Assembly: GCA_015486135.1 (NCBI GenBank)
Contig: WFSE01000090.1
Span: 1 to 36,669 of the forward strand
Origin: Lentisphaeria bacterium
GTDB taxonomy: Bacteria > Verrucomicrobiota > Lentisphaeria > Victivallales > JAADHT01
Length of the DNA: 36,669 nucleotides
Direction: 5' to 3'
Under the pieces are notes generated by a model. The model searched no databases, had not been told where the DNA came from, and saw nothing but the letters and a program-made list of their open reading frames with translations. Both the position numbers and the translations under genes were made by a program. This document shows, piece after piece, positions 15,801 through 22,901 of the stretch (positions within the stretch are counted from its first letter, which is position 1; each line of letters begins with the position of its first letter).

Positions 15801-15915
15801 CATTTGCCAGCTGAAACCTCGTTCCGCCGAGGTGTCGCGCCGCGGATTGGCTACACGCCGATTCCCGTTCGCTATGCGGTCCCACTAGGGACAGGGCCAG
15901 CACTTCCGACTTGCG
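15801..15915. other. Convergent gap between EIIA fusion and PII-like gene
   Basis: The stretch holds the hairpin ACCTCG-TTCCGC-CGAGGT near 15816-15833, with no T run on either strand, so it is at best a weak bidirectional terminator. A CTAGGGACAGGG stretch near 15886 recalls the dispersed AGGGACAGG motif. Confidence 0.35.
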
Positions 15916-16269
15916 TCAAAGCACGGAACTGGCATCGGATATTTCGGGATCGACAACAATCTCCGCCTTGAGCGCGATCATTCTGAATACACCCTCTTTT
16001 TTCCAGTCGATTCCGGCGATTTCAAAGCCCTCCGCAACGGCGTCGATCTGCTCTTTGGAAGACGCCACGCAGAAATAGACCGTGGCGTAGCGTTGTTTTT
16101 CCTCAAGGCTTTTAAAAAGTCCCGAGAATAGAGGGAGGGAGTTTCTGAGCTCGTTGTCGAGGTTGTGTCCGTCGCAATATGTTGAATACTGAATCCCCGC
16201 GCTGGACAGCGCCATATACAGATCCTCTTTGTATTCGTTTTTGAAGAGTTGGATAATCAGCAAATACAT
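15916..16269 (-). CDS. PII-like small regulatory protein
   Basis: A 117-residue protein beginning MYLLIIQLFKNEYKEDLYMA, with a later YATVYFCVASSKEQIDAVAEGFE strand-helix unit. The beta-alpha-beta pattern and a variable loop in the middle (about 34-55) fit the ferredoxin-like PII/PII-like superfamily, whose trimers sense nucleotides and control transporters encoded next door. There is no classic PII signature, so I call it PII-like on fold pattern and context. AAAGGAG precedes the ATG at 16269. The frame is open upstream, but those residues lie in the antiporter gene. It is 23 bases behind the cation/proton antiporter, the sort of neighbour PII-like proteins often have. Confidence 0.6.
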   Translation of the reverse strand: MYLLIIQLFKNEYKEDLYMALSSAGIQYSTYCDGHNLDNELRNSLPLFSGLFKSLEEKQRYATVYFCVASSKEQIDAVAEGFEIAGIDWKKEGVFRMIALKAEIVVDPEISDASSVL

Positions 16270-16292
16270 GACGTTTCTCCTTTGTTCTTGTT

Positions 16293-17513
16293 TCAAGATT
16301 CCCTCGCCTCTCCCGATTTGACCAACGCGAACCGGGTTAGCAATGGTCCCACCGACTCCGTGATCACTGTGGAGCACAACAATATGTTTATCACGATTAT
16401 CGCCATGTCGGCGCCTTTTTGTCCGGCCACGCCCCCCGCCTCCCCGAATTCGCGTTTGACCGCCAGAGCCAAAGCCACCGCCACGCCTATCTGCGGAATA
16501 AGCCCCAGTCCCGTGAATTTTCGGACCACCGACGGCGCTCCACCGAGGGTCGCCCCCAATGACGCCCCCCCCATTTTACCCGCCGCTCTGGCGGCGGTAT
16601 AGACTAGGCACGCCACCAGAATCGCCGAAATTTTGGAGACATCCAAGTGTGCGCCGGCGAAAATGAAAAACAACGGCATGAATACGGGGGTGAAGCCCTC
16701 GATTATCTCGCCCGAGCGCCGAGCCAACACCGGGGTGGTGTTTGTGATGAACGCGCTAAACGTCATAACCGACAGGAGCTCGGACAGATGAAGTCTCTCG
16801 GCCCCCCCCATCAGGAGAAGAAGAAACGCCGCGATCCCGATGCTCAACTTGTCCCTGTTTCTGACATGCCGGAATATCGCTCTAAAGATGGCGCCAGCCA
16901 CCACTCCGAAAAGGACCGAGAGGAATATGGAGAGCACCGGAGTGGCGAGAACCGCCAAGGAAAACTCCTTGCCGGTGAAAAGATTTTTCGCCATGGTGGA
17001 CGCGAAGACATAGATGATCAAGGCTATGGCGTCGTCTATGCCGACGACGGCGAGAATCGTCGAGGTCAACGGTCCTTGGCTTTTGTACTGGTGGATTACG
17101 AAGACGGTGGCCGCCGGCGCGGTGGCGGAAGCTATCGAACCCAGGATCAACGCCGTTGGAAGTGGCATCAAACCAGTGAAGTACAGCGCGGAAAAAACAG
17201 CCACCGCCGCGGTGAGCGCCTCCAACACGGCTATGAGGAATATGGCTTTCCCAAGTTTGGAGATGACATCCCGGCGCAATTCGTGCCCCACGATGAACGC
17301 GATTATCGCCAGGGCCAAGTCCGATATTATGTCCAGTGAATCAAGGATTTCAGGCGAATGGCTTAGAACGAAAAAGCCACCCACCACCCCTAGGGTTACA
17401 TAGCCCGTCACATCCGGAATCTTAAACCTGTTGACCAGAAGTTTCGAGAAATAGCCCACGAACAGGGCCATCCCAAGCGTCAGCAACATGATGCCTGGCG
17501 TGGAGGGGTCCAT
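16293..17513 (-). CDS. CPA2-type cation/proton antiporter
   Basis: A 406-residue membrane protein with about 12-13 hydrophobic segments, the size of the membrane domain of CPA2 (KefB/NapA-like) antiporters. The unwound-helix motif is seen in ASATAPAATVFVIHQ (about 128-142). The paired aspartates of electrogenic members are D160-D161 in VVGIDDAIALIIYVF. No C-terminal RCK or TrkA domain is present. The likely ion is sodium or potassium, exchanged for protons. The start codon follows the EIIA stop codon after one base, and the PII-like gene follows, so control by PTS phosphorylation and by a PII-like ligand sensor is a reasonable inference. Confidence 0.9.
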   Translation of the reverse strand: MDPSTPGIMLLTLGMALFVGYFSKLLVNRFKIPDVTGYVTLGVVGGFFVLSHSPEILDSLDIISDLALAIIAFIVGHELRRDVISKLGKAIFLIAVLEALTAAVAVFSALYFTGLMPLPTALILGSIASATAPAATVFVIHQYKSQGPLTSTILAVVGIDDAIALIIYVFASTMAKNLFTGKEFSLAVLATPVLSIFLSVLFGVVAGAIFRAIFRHVRNRDKLSIGIAAFLLLLMGGAERLHLSELLSVMTFSAFITNTTPVLARRSGEIIEGFTPVFMPLFFIFAGAHLDVSKISAILVACLVYTAARAAGKMGGASLGATLGGAPSVVRKFTGLGLIPQIGVAVALALAVKREFGEAGGVAGQKGADMAIIVINILLCSTVITESVGPLLTRFALVKSGEARES

Positions 17514-17514
17514 T

Positions 17515-17967
17515 TCAATACTTTCCTAGAAGCCCCGCGACCTCCTCCGGAGAGGAAGCGGAGGACAACGCGTCCCTGGTTTTAGGATTTTTCACCACCA
17601 GAGAGAGCTTGGACAATATACCCAAGTAGCGCGCCTGTTGCCCGTCGGGCCCCCCTATCAAAAAGATGATGTTAACCAACGAGCCGTCGAAAGAATCCCA
17701 CTCGGCCCCTTCTCCCCGGACAATTCCAACCGTCACGAAGAAGTCCGGAATAGAGGGGATTTTCACATGCGGGAACGCGACTCCCATGCCCAGCCCGGTG
17801 GACATGACCGACTCTCGCTGGAAAACCGCCTCGGTGAAAAGGTTCAAATCCCCCGCCGAATCGCGGGAAAGCGCGCAAAGATCCCTAAGAGCGCGCTCTT
17901 TGGAAACACTTTCCCAAAACATCACTCTTTTCGGCGATATGTAGTTGGCGATACGAATAATAGACAT
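17515..17967 (-). CDS. PTS EIIA (fructose/nitrogen type) regulatory protein
   Basis: A 150-residue stand-alone EIIA type-2 domain with the phosphoryl-accepting H67 in GVAFPHVKIP and the usual ending SSPEEVAGLLGKY. It resembles PtsN rather than a sugar-specific component, since no EIIB or EIIC is near. It leads the operon with the antiporter and PII-like gene. In Proteobacteria, PtsN-type EIIA proteins control potassium transport by direct contact; the same is inferred here from gene order. AAGGAA lies upstream of the ATG. Its closest visible relative in the window is the EIIA half of the fusion protein at 14982-15800. Confidence 0.92.
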   Translation of the reverse strand: MSIIRIANYISPKRVMFWESVSKERALRDLCALSRDSAGDLNLFTEAVFQRESVMSTGLGMGVAFPHVKIPSIPDFFVTVGIVRGEGAEWDSFDGSLVNIIFLIGGPDGQQARYLGILSKLSLVVKNPKTRDALSSASSPEEVAGLLGKY

Positions 17968-17999
17968 TGCGAATATTCCTTAATTGCTCTCCTCTGATA

Positions 18000-18028
18000 G
18001 TTGGCCCAACCAACCATCAAGGATATTA
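18000..18028 (-). promoter_or_regulatory. Extended -10 promoter and palindrome before EIIA operon
   Basis: On the minus strand TGCTAATAT (extended -10, TAATAT at 18023-18028) lies about 56 bases before the EIIA start codon; the -35 region is poor. Just downstream of the expected start of transcription is the perfect palindrome GTTGGCCCAAC (18000-18010), a possible operator. Confidence 0.45.
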
Positions 18029-18069
18029 GCACAATTTCACAAAAAGGCGAAAGCCAATAGCGCACCGAT

Positions 18070-18087
18070 AAAACGGGGGTTCTCCCG
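18070..18087 (-). terminator. Weak terminator candidate after hypE
   Basis: On the minus strand CGGG-AGAACC-CCCG is followed by TTTTA, starting seven bases after the hypE stop codon. The stem is only four GC pairs, so the call is tentative. Confidence 0.35.
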
Positions 18088-18093
18088 GCTCCC

Positions 18094-19101
18094 CTAACAT
18101 ATTCTCGGCAGCAGCTCCCCGGCAGGAGGAAGTACAAGTCGAACCCCTCCAGCGGATGTATCCAAGGCCACCACTCCGGCATTGTCCGTTATTTTTCCCA
18201 CCACCGCGGAGTTGGCGCCTTCCGGCAGGCGCTTCCAAGCCTCCAGGAGCGGGACCGCGCTATCCGCGTCGCACACGAGAACAACCCTTCCCTCGCACGC
18301 CACGTTCAACACATCGAGCCCAAGCATTTCCGCGACTCCCGCGGTCGCCTTGGAGACAGGAATCGCGGCCTCCTCCAGCCCGACACCGGAATTGGTTCCC
18401 GCGACCATTTCGTTCGTCACCGCCGCCACACCTCCACGCGTCGGATCCCGGGCGAATTTCACGGCGTCTCCAAAAGCCGCGGCCGTTTCCATCAACCCCA
18501 AAACCGGCGCCGAATCACTTTCCGGACCATTTTCCAAGGGAAGCCCTTCCCTGGCGGCCAGGACCGCCATGCCGTGTTCGCCAATCGTCCCGCTAACGAG
18601 AACGGCATCGCCAGGCTCTATTCTGGATTTAGCCAAATTGAACTCCCGGATGCGTTCCCCGATTCCGGCGGTATTGATGTATATCTTGTCGCACTGCCCC
18701 TTGCCAACCACCTTGGTGTCTCCAGTCGCCACAGCCACTCCGCAGTTTTTCGCCGCCTCCGCCACGGAATCCAATATTCGCCCGACTATTTCCATTGGCA
18801 GCCCGTCCTCCATTATCAACGCCAGGGATATGAGTTTGGGACGTCCGCCAGCGACGCAAATGTCGTTTACGGTTCCATGGACCGACAACGCGCCGATGTC
18901 CCCTCCGGGGAAAAACAACGGCTGCACCACATGGCTATCGGTTGAAAAAAGGATTTCCGCTCCCCCCACCGTCGCCGAAGCCGCGTCCGGCAGCCCCGAC
19001 AACGCACCGTCACCGAACCGGGAAAGGATCTCGGCCTCCAAAAAATCCGCGGCCACGCCACCGCCGCCGCCATGCGCCAAAGTGATGGAATCATCCGACA
19101 T
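18094..19101 (-). CDS. hypE: Hydrogenase maturation protein HypE
   Basis: HypE dehydrates the carbamoyl group on its C-terminal cysteine to a thiocyanate, which supplies cyanide to the iron of NiFe hydrogenases. This protein has 335 residues, the normal length, and ends in the diagnostic PRIC with the reactive cysteine last. It also shows the glycine-rich AHGGGGG start, the STDSHVVQPLFFPGGDIG block, VHGTVNDICVAGGRP, and ARDPTRGGVAAV of the PurM/HypE fold. The ATG at 19101 has GGGAG eight bases before it; the frame is open 16 codons further. No other hyp or hydrogenase gene is in the window. A promoter-like sequence formed with a MITE-like end lies just upstream (19152-19179). Confidence 0.95.
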   Translation of the reverse strand: MSDDSITLAHGGGGGVAADFLEAEILSRFGDGALSGLPDAASATVGGAEILFSTDSHVVQPLFFPGGDIGALSVHGTVNDICVAGGRPKLISLALIMEDGLPMEIVGRILDSVAEAAKNCGVAVATGDTKVVGKGQCDKIYINTAGIGERIREFNLAKSRIEPGDAVLVSGTIGEHGMAVLAAREGLPLENGPESDSAPVLGLMETAAAFGDAVKFARDPTRGGVAAVTNEMVAGTNSGVGLEEAAIPVSKATAGVAEMLGLDVLNVACEGRVVLVCDADSAVPLLEAWKRLPEGANSAVVGKITDNAGVVALDTSAGGVRLVLPPAGELLPRIC

Positions 19102-19151
19102 AAAGCCAACTCCCGAATTCGACAACAGAGTCTGGAACAACGAAAACAACC

Positions 19152-19179
19152 AGTATAGGGCTCACTGAATAATTGGCAA
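19152..19179 (-). promoter_or_regulatory. Promoter-like sequence at element end, for hypE
   Basis: On the minus strand TTGCCA, inside the element's inverted end, is followed after 16 bases by TATACT, whose first two bases are the flanking TA and whose remainder is host sequence. The -10 box matches the consensus in 5 of 6 positions. Transcription would start about 44 bases before the hypE start codon. Confidence 0.5.
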
Positions 19180-19306
19180 GTGCCTCAAATCGTTAGTCGC
19201 CTCCTAGGCTTTTGAGAGAATCACCCCCGAAACCTTGGAAATGACACCATCAAAAATACATTTCACCCAATGAAAATTAAGCACTTGTCCATTATTCAGC
19301 GGGCCC
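19158..19306 (-). mobile_element. MITE-like element E2, complete
   Basis: This is a 149-base element with inverted ends. The left end reads GGGCTCACTGAATAATTGGC and the right end, on the other strand, GGGCCCGCTGAATAATGGAC. A TA lies at the left edge; the right edge has CA, readable as a mutated TA. There is no coding sequence. The interior matches element E1 (4413-4603) in opposite orientation. The TA at the junctions is what the Tc1/mariner and IS630 families produce; assignment to them is inference. Confidence 0.85.
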
Positions 19307-19354
19307 CATTTAGCCCGATGAAAACAAAGCACTTGCCAATTATTCAGGAGGCCC
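19307..19354 (-). mobile_element. MITE-like element E3, half copy interrupted by E2
   Basis: On the minus strand it starts GGGCCTCCTGAATAATTGGC (TA outside, at 19355-19356) and continues with the TTTTCATCGGGCTAAAT interior seen in E1 and E2. It stops exactly where the GGGCCC of E2 begins. E1 has TAAATA at the same place, so E2 probably inserted at that TA. The other half of E3 is not found beyond E2. Confidence 0.7.
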
Positions 19355-19405
19355 TAACGTAGGGGGTGGTTATATCGGCGTATTCCAAACGAGGAGTATA
19401 CGAGA

Positions 19406-19627
19406 ATGGAAGAAAAAATACGCGCTAGGCTAGAGGAATTGAGATCGTATTTGAAAGCGGACGGCGGGGATCTCGACATTGTGGAGATCAAGGGGAAGAA
19501 CGTTAGCGTCAGATTGAAGGGCGCTTGCGGATGCTGCCCACACGCGACAATGACGATCAAGGACGGGCTGGAACGGGTCCTGAGAGAGGAAATAGACTCG
19601 GAAATCACGCTTGAGCGCGTGGACTGA
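19406..19627 (+). CDS. NifU C-terminal domain protein
   Basis: A 73-residue protein consisting only of the NifU C-terminal (Nfu-type) domain, which carries iron-sulfur clusters to target proteins. The cluster-binding C41-x-x-C44 lies in KGACGCCPHATMTIKDGLE; an extra cysteine, C43, sits between them. The N-terminal EEKIRARLEELRSYLKADGGDL is typical. GGAG lies upstream of the ATG. The next gene starts 25 bases after its stop. Fe-S proteins in the window (RnfB, U32) are plausible clients, but no direct link is visible. Confidence 0.92.
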   Translation: MEEKIRARLEELRSYLKADGGDLDIVEIKGKNVSVRLKGACGCCPHATMTIKDGLERVLREEIDSEITLERVD

Positions 19628-19652
19628 GGCGGAAAACAACAAGAGGGTTGCA

Positions 19653-20096
19653 ATGAGAAAAATCGCTATGTGCTGCCTTGCCGTGTTATTGACGGCCGCG
19701 GTTGGATGCTCGACAACGAACAATACCTCCGAACAAGCGACGTTGGCCAAGCGAACGAAACTGGCCGCCACGTTGCCCTTCGGAGTCTCCGTAGGAGGGT
19801 GCAAAGCCAAATGTTTCAACGAGATCTGCGCAAAAGTAGCGAAACCAGTGGCCGGCAACGCGGAAATCGCGATTGACCTTCCAAAAAACCAATCCGCTAT
19901 TATCACGATTTTCCCTTGCGACGCCGACGGCGTGGCGCTTCCCGGGAAACGACCCGCCACAATCATCGTCAACGGAGGCGGCAAAACCAGTTTGGCCAAG
20001 GCCAACGGCAAGAAGAAACTCGCAAAGGGTTTCCACCTGATGGACGTGGTCTCCGGAGGGAAAAAGGCCTACGTGTTGTTTGAGATCAAGCAGTGA
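19653..20096 (+). CDS. Putative lipoprotein, unknown function
   Basis: A 147-residue protein starting MRKIAMCCLAVLLTAAVGC, a lipoprotein signal with C19 as the lipidation site. The mature part has three further cysteines at GCKAKCFNEIC and a beta-rich second half (EIAIDLPKNQSAIITIFPCD, RPATIIVNGGGKT, YVLFEIKQ). I recognise no domain. The ATG at 19653 is chosen because the lipoprotein signal begins there and AGAGGG precedes it; the frame is open 14 codons upstream into the NifU gene. It lies between the NifU-domain gene and nusB. Confidence 0.72.
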   Translation: MRKIAMCCLAVLLTAAVGCSTTNNTSEQATLAKRTKLAATLPFGVSVGGCKAKCFNEICAKVAKPVAGNAEIAIDLPKNQSAIITIFPCDADGVALPGKRPATIIVNGGGKTSLAKANGKKKLAKGFHLMDVVSGGKKAYVLFEIKQ

Positions 20097-20144
20097 CAAC
20101 GCTGGACGGAAAAAACAACTCGGGATGGTGGAGGCGTTCAGCTT

Positions 20145-20618
20145 ATGTCCTCTGAAAAACATTCCCATTACAAGCATTTGGGCAGAAAACTGGCGACGCA
20201 GTTTTTGTTCCAATACGATTTTTCCGGCGCTGAGTTCAACCCCAGGGATTTGGAGCTGTTCTTGGAACGCGTCCCCCTAGAGGGAGAGAACCCGGTGGGG
20301 AACGACGACCGGCGAATAAGAAGGGCGTCGAAATACGCGGCCAAGCTTGTCGAGAGCATTATGGAGCGTCTGGACGAGATAGACTCCGCGATAAAAGGTT
20401 TTTTATCGGAAGATTGGAGTTGGGAACGCATAGCAGCCATAGACAAGGCGATACTCCGAGTGGCCACTTGCGAAATGTTGTTTTTCGACGATGTTCCAAC
20501 GTTGGTCAGCATAAACGAAGCCGTGGAAATCGCCAAGCAATTCGGCGCCGAATCCTCGAAAGCTTTCGTCAACGGTCTGTTGGACGCGCTAAAAAACGAT
20601 ACCGTCCGGAAAGACTGA
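20145..20618 (+). CDS. nusB: Transcription antitermination factor NusB
   Basis: It binds boxA RNA with NusE (S10) and supports antitermination of rRNA transcription. At 157 residues it is of typical length. The N-terminal RKLATQFLFQYDF, the central WSWERIAAIDKAILRVATCEMLF and the C-terminal VSINEAVEIAKQFGAESSKAFVNGLLDAL are hallmarks of the all-helical family. GGAGG lies about ten bases before the ATG. It is followed after 33 bases by the DUF374 acyltransferase gene. Confidence 0.95.
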   Translation: MSSEKHSHYKHLGRKLATQFLFQYDFSGAEFNPRDLELFLERVPLEGENPVGNDDRRIRRASKYAAKLVESIMERLDEIDSAIKGFLSEDWSWERIAAIDKAILRVATCEMLFFDDVPTLVSINEAVEIAKQFGAESSKAFVNGLLDALKNDTVRKD

Positions 20619-20651
20619 CCAACGGTAAAATCCACTTCGGGAGCGGCCGGA

Positions 20652-21359
20652 ATGTCATTGAAACACGCGTTTAGGCAGAAAAAAAAGCTTCCGGACTGGG
20701 TATTCGCCCCCCTGGCTCTTTCCCTGAAGTTTCTCAAAGCCATTATGCGCACGGAAACGATCGACCCCAACGGTTGCATGAATCCGGAAACCTACCCCTA
20801 CATCACGGTAACCTGGCACAACCGCCTCCTTTTCTTCCCGGCAATGTTCCCCAAAAGAGCCCGGAAAAGAACCACGGCTCTTATCAGCGCGTCCCGCGAC
20901 GGGCAATACGTCGCCGACCTAGTCAAGCAATTCGGGATAGAATCGGCGCGGGGATCCTCGTCCAGAAAGGGAGCGATGGCGTTCGGCGAAAGCTTGGAGC
21001 ACTTGAAAAGAGAAAGGAACGTGAGCGTGACTCCCGATGGACCTCGCGGCCCAAAATACGTCATGAGTCTGGGCCCAATCGCCTTGGCGGCAAAAACCGG
21101 AACCCCCATACTCCCCGTCGCCGTCAACTATTCCTCGTATTGGCAACTGGGAAGCTGGGATAATTTCCAGATTCCCAAACCGTGGGCCAAAATATCGCTG
21201 GTGCTAGGAGACCCCATTGCGATTCCGAAGGGATTGTCCAAAGAGGAAATGGAGCCTTGGAGAGAAAAAGTGGAACAAGCTTTGAACAAGATCAGCTTGG
21301 TAAACAATGGCGAACCGGAAAACTCCGGCGCCAAACCCGCAACCTCGGATAAAAACTAG
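20652..21359 (+). CDS. DUF374 lysophospholipid acyltransferase family protein
   Basis: A 235-residue protein of the DUF374 branch of the lysophospholipid acyltransferase superfamily. The catalytic region appears as TVTWHNRLLFFP (about 54-65), followed by ALISASRDGQYVADLVKQFGIESARGSSSRKG and the highly typical VTPDGPRGPKYVM (near 125-137). Members of this family attach acyl groups in envelope lipid synthesis; some are KDO-lipid related. A hydrophobic stretch near the N-terminus could associate it with the membrane. GGAG precedes the ATG by eight bases. The last 20 residues are low-complexity and probably disordered. Confidence 0.9.
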   Translation: MSLKHAFRQKKKLPDWVFAPLALSLKFLKAIMRTETIDPNGCMNPETYPYITVTWHNRLLFFPAMFPKRARKRTTALISASRDGQYVADLVKQFGIESARGSSSRKGAMAFGESLEHLKRERNVSVTPDGPRGPKYVMSLGPIALAAKTGTPILPVAVNYSSYWQLGSWDNFQIPKPWAKISLVLGDPIAIPKGLSKEEMEPWREKVEQALNKISLVNNGEPENSGAKPATSDKN

Positions 21360-21365
21360 GAAACC

Positions 21366-21379
21366 AGGGACAGGTTAAT
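21366..21379 (+). repeat. AGGGACAGGTTAAT dispersed motif, copy 2
   Basis: Identical to 791-804. It lies seven bases after the stop codon of the DUF374 gene and just before a copy of the 46-base GCAAAGA repeat, so the two may form one composite element here. Confidence 0.6.
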
Positions 21380-21390
21380 AATTCCTCCTA

Positions 21391-21436
21391 TCTTCCCCTC
21401 TTTCTTCGCGGCCTCTGCTTCTTTGCGAGGCAATCT
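21391..21436 (-). repeat. 46-base GCAAAGA repeat, copy 1
   Basis: On the minus strand this reads AGATTGCCTCGCAAAGAAGC and continues for 26 more bases. It matches 27126-27171 at 43 of 46 positions. Shorter fragments containing CCTCGCAAAGA or its complement lie near 28663 and 33936. It is non-coding. Confidence 0.85.
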
Positions 21437-21464
21437 CTTTTTTAGGCTACTCCCAGCGGATAAG

Positions 21465-22091
21465 CTAGGACTGTATCGCCCGGAAGGTTTCGGCCAATCT
21501 TTCCGCCGGCAGCCCCATGACATTGAATATGGAGCCGTCCACGCGCTCGATTATCTCGTCGCCACCATCCTGGATAGCGTACGCGCCGGCCTTGTCCAAC
21601 GCTCCGACCCGTTCCGCGTAATTCGCGGCGAAGGTTTTGTCGAAGGACTTGAAGAGGACCCTGGAGACATCCGCAAACGAGACCAGCAGGTTGCCCTCGG
21701 AACGGACTAGGCAGACTCCGGTTATCACTTCGTGCCACCTTCCAGAAAGCGCCATGAGCATTTCCACGGCCTCTTGCCAATTCCGCGGTTTTCCAAGAAG
21801 CGAACTATCTATCAAGACGACGGTATCGGCGCCAAGAACGATTCTCCCCGGCGACACCAAATCAGCCACACGACGAGCTTTCAGGAAGGCGTTTTCCAGC
21901 GGGACTTGACGCGGGGAGAGCCACCCTCCCGGCGCGAGTTCCGCGACTCCAGTGGGGGGGACTATCTTGAAATCGACGCCCATCCGCTCCAATATCCACT
22001 TGCGGCGCGGGGAGCGGGAAGCCAATACAACTGGTTCGGAAACCTCGACGGCGGGAGGATTCGCTTCAAGGTCGGGGATGCCGGAGCTCAT
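21465..22091 (-). CDS. maf: Maf family nucleoside triphosphate pyrophosphatase
   Basis: A 208-residue Maf-like protein; the family hydrolyses non-canonical or modified nucleoside triphosphates and can inhibit septum formation when overproduced. Landmarks are VVLASRSPRRKWILERMG (about 21-38), VLGADTVVLIDSSLLGKPR (about 84-102), and GAYAIQDGGDEIIERVDGSIFNVMGLP near the C-terminus. Its ATG overlaps the stop codon of the gene before (ATGA), a clear case of translational coupling. It is the last gene of the aroC run. Confidence 0.94.
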   Translation of the reverse strand: MSSGIPDLEANPPAVEVSEPVVLASRSPRRKWILERMGVDFKIVPPTGVAELAPGGWLSPRQVPLENAFLKARRVADLVSPGRIVLGADTVVLIDSSLLGKPRNWQEAVEMLMALSGRWHEVITGVCLVRSEGNLLVSFADVSRVLFKSFDKTFAANYAERVGALDKAGAYAIQDGGDEIIERVDGSIFNVMGLPAERLAETFRAIQS

Positions 22092-22858
22092 TTAACGAAA
22101 TACCCCGACACTTTCCACTCTCCGTCCTCCAAGGTAGGGGTAATTGTCTCTATTCTCTGCCCACCTTTGTCGTAGACGGATTTGAAGCGAAGGACAAGGT
22201 ATTTGGTGTCGCCATCCGCTTCACTCAACGGCTCCGTCCCCATCTCCGCGAATATCAGTTTACGCGAGACGAGCTTACCAAGACCATCCCGCACAGCGGA
22301 GAGCTGCTTGTCCCATCTCTTTTTAGGAACGTGCTTTTTGAAGAACTTCGCGGCCGCGTCCCAGGACCCGTCGTATTTCCCGTCGTCCACGAGTTTCAGC
22401 CATGCTTCCGCGGCTTCAGCGGCCTTCGCCTTGTCCGCGACGAACTCCTTATCGGCCGTTGAGAACGCCAGGAGGTAGGGCACCGCCGGACGCCCATCGA
22501 CATCCTTGAAGTTCGCGGTTTGCGCGGAGTTTATCCATATGACATACGTCTTGCCAGGCTCCAGAGCCACTTTTAGCAAGCACGACTTTCCGTCTTTGGC
22601 GAAGACGGGTGCGCCATCGACCTTGGGAAACGCGTCTTTCTCCTGGATGCAGAGCGAGTAGGAGTTTTGCGACATGCTCTTGCTGAAAGCGATTTTCAAC
22701 CGCGTTAGCGCCGGATCGACGTTTTTAGCGCCGGCCGCCGGGAACGTTCCGATTACCACGGGGGGAAGGTCTTTCAGCTGGATGTCGTCTCCGGAAACGG
22801 GGCTCCAGCATGTTCCCGCGAATGTCGCGGCGAGAGCCATTGCTACGAATGTTTTCAC
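22088..22858 (-). CDS. Secreted protein with Ig-like and DUF4019 domains
   Basis: A 256-residue protein with a signal peptide (MKTFVAMALAATFAGTCWSPVSG). The first domain (about 33-130) has the bacterial Ig-like pattern PPVVIGTFPAAGAKNVDPALTRLKIAFSKSM found in SbsA-type repeats. The second (about 142-256) fits DUF4019: AAEAWLKLVDDGKYDGSWDAAAKFFK followed by WDKQLSAVRDGLGKLVSRKL and a YLVLRFKSVYDKGG strand. It probably acts outside the cytoplasm; the function is unknown. It lies 43 bases after aroC and overlaps maf by four bases, so these genes are co-transcribed despite unrelated roles. Confidence 0.8.
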   Translation of the reverse strand: MKTFVAMALAATFAGTCWSPVSGDDIQLKDLPPVVIGTFPAAGAKNVDPALTRLKIAFSKSMSQNSYSLCIQEKDAFPKVDGAPVFAKDGKSCLLKVALEPGKTYVIWINSAQTANFKDVDGRPAVPYLLAFSTADKEFVADKAKAAEAAEAWLKLVDDGKYDGSWDAAAKFFKKHVPKKRWDKQLSAVRDGLGKLVSRKLIFAEMGTEPLSEADGDTKYLVLRFKSVYDKGGQRIETITPTLEDGEWKVSGYFVK

Positions 22859-22901
22859 GATTGATTCTCCATTTGCAGGTCCGCTTCGCCGGACTTGATT
22901 T

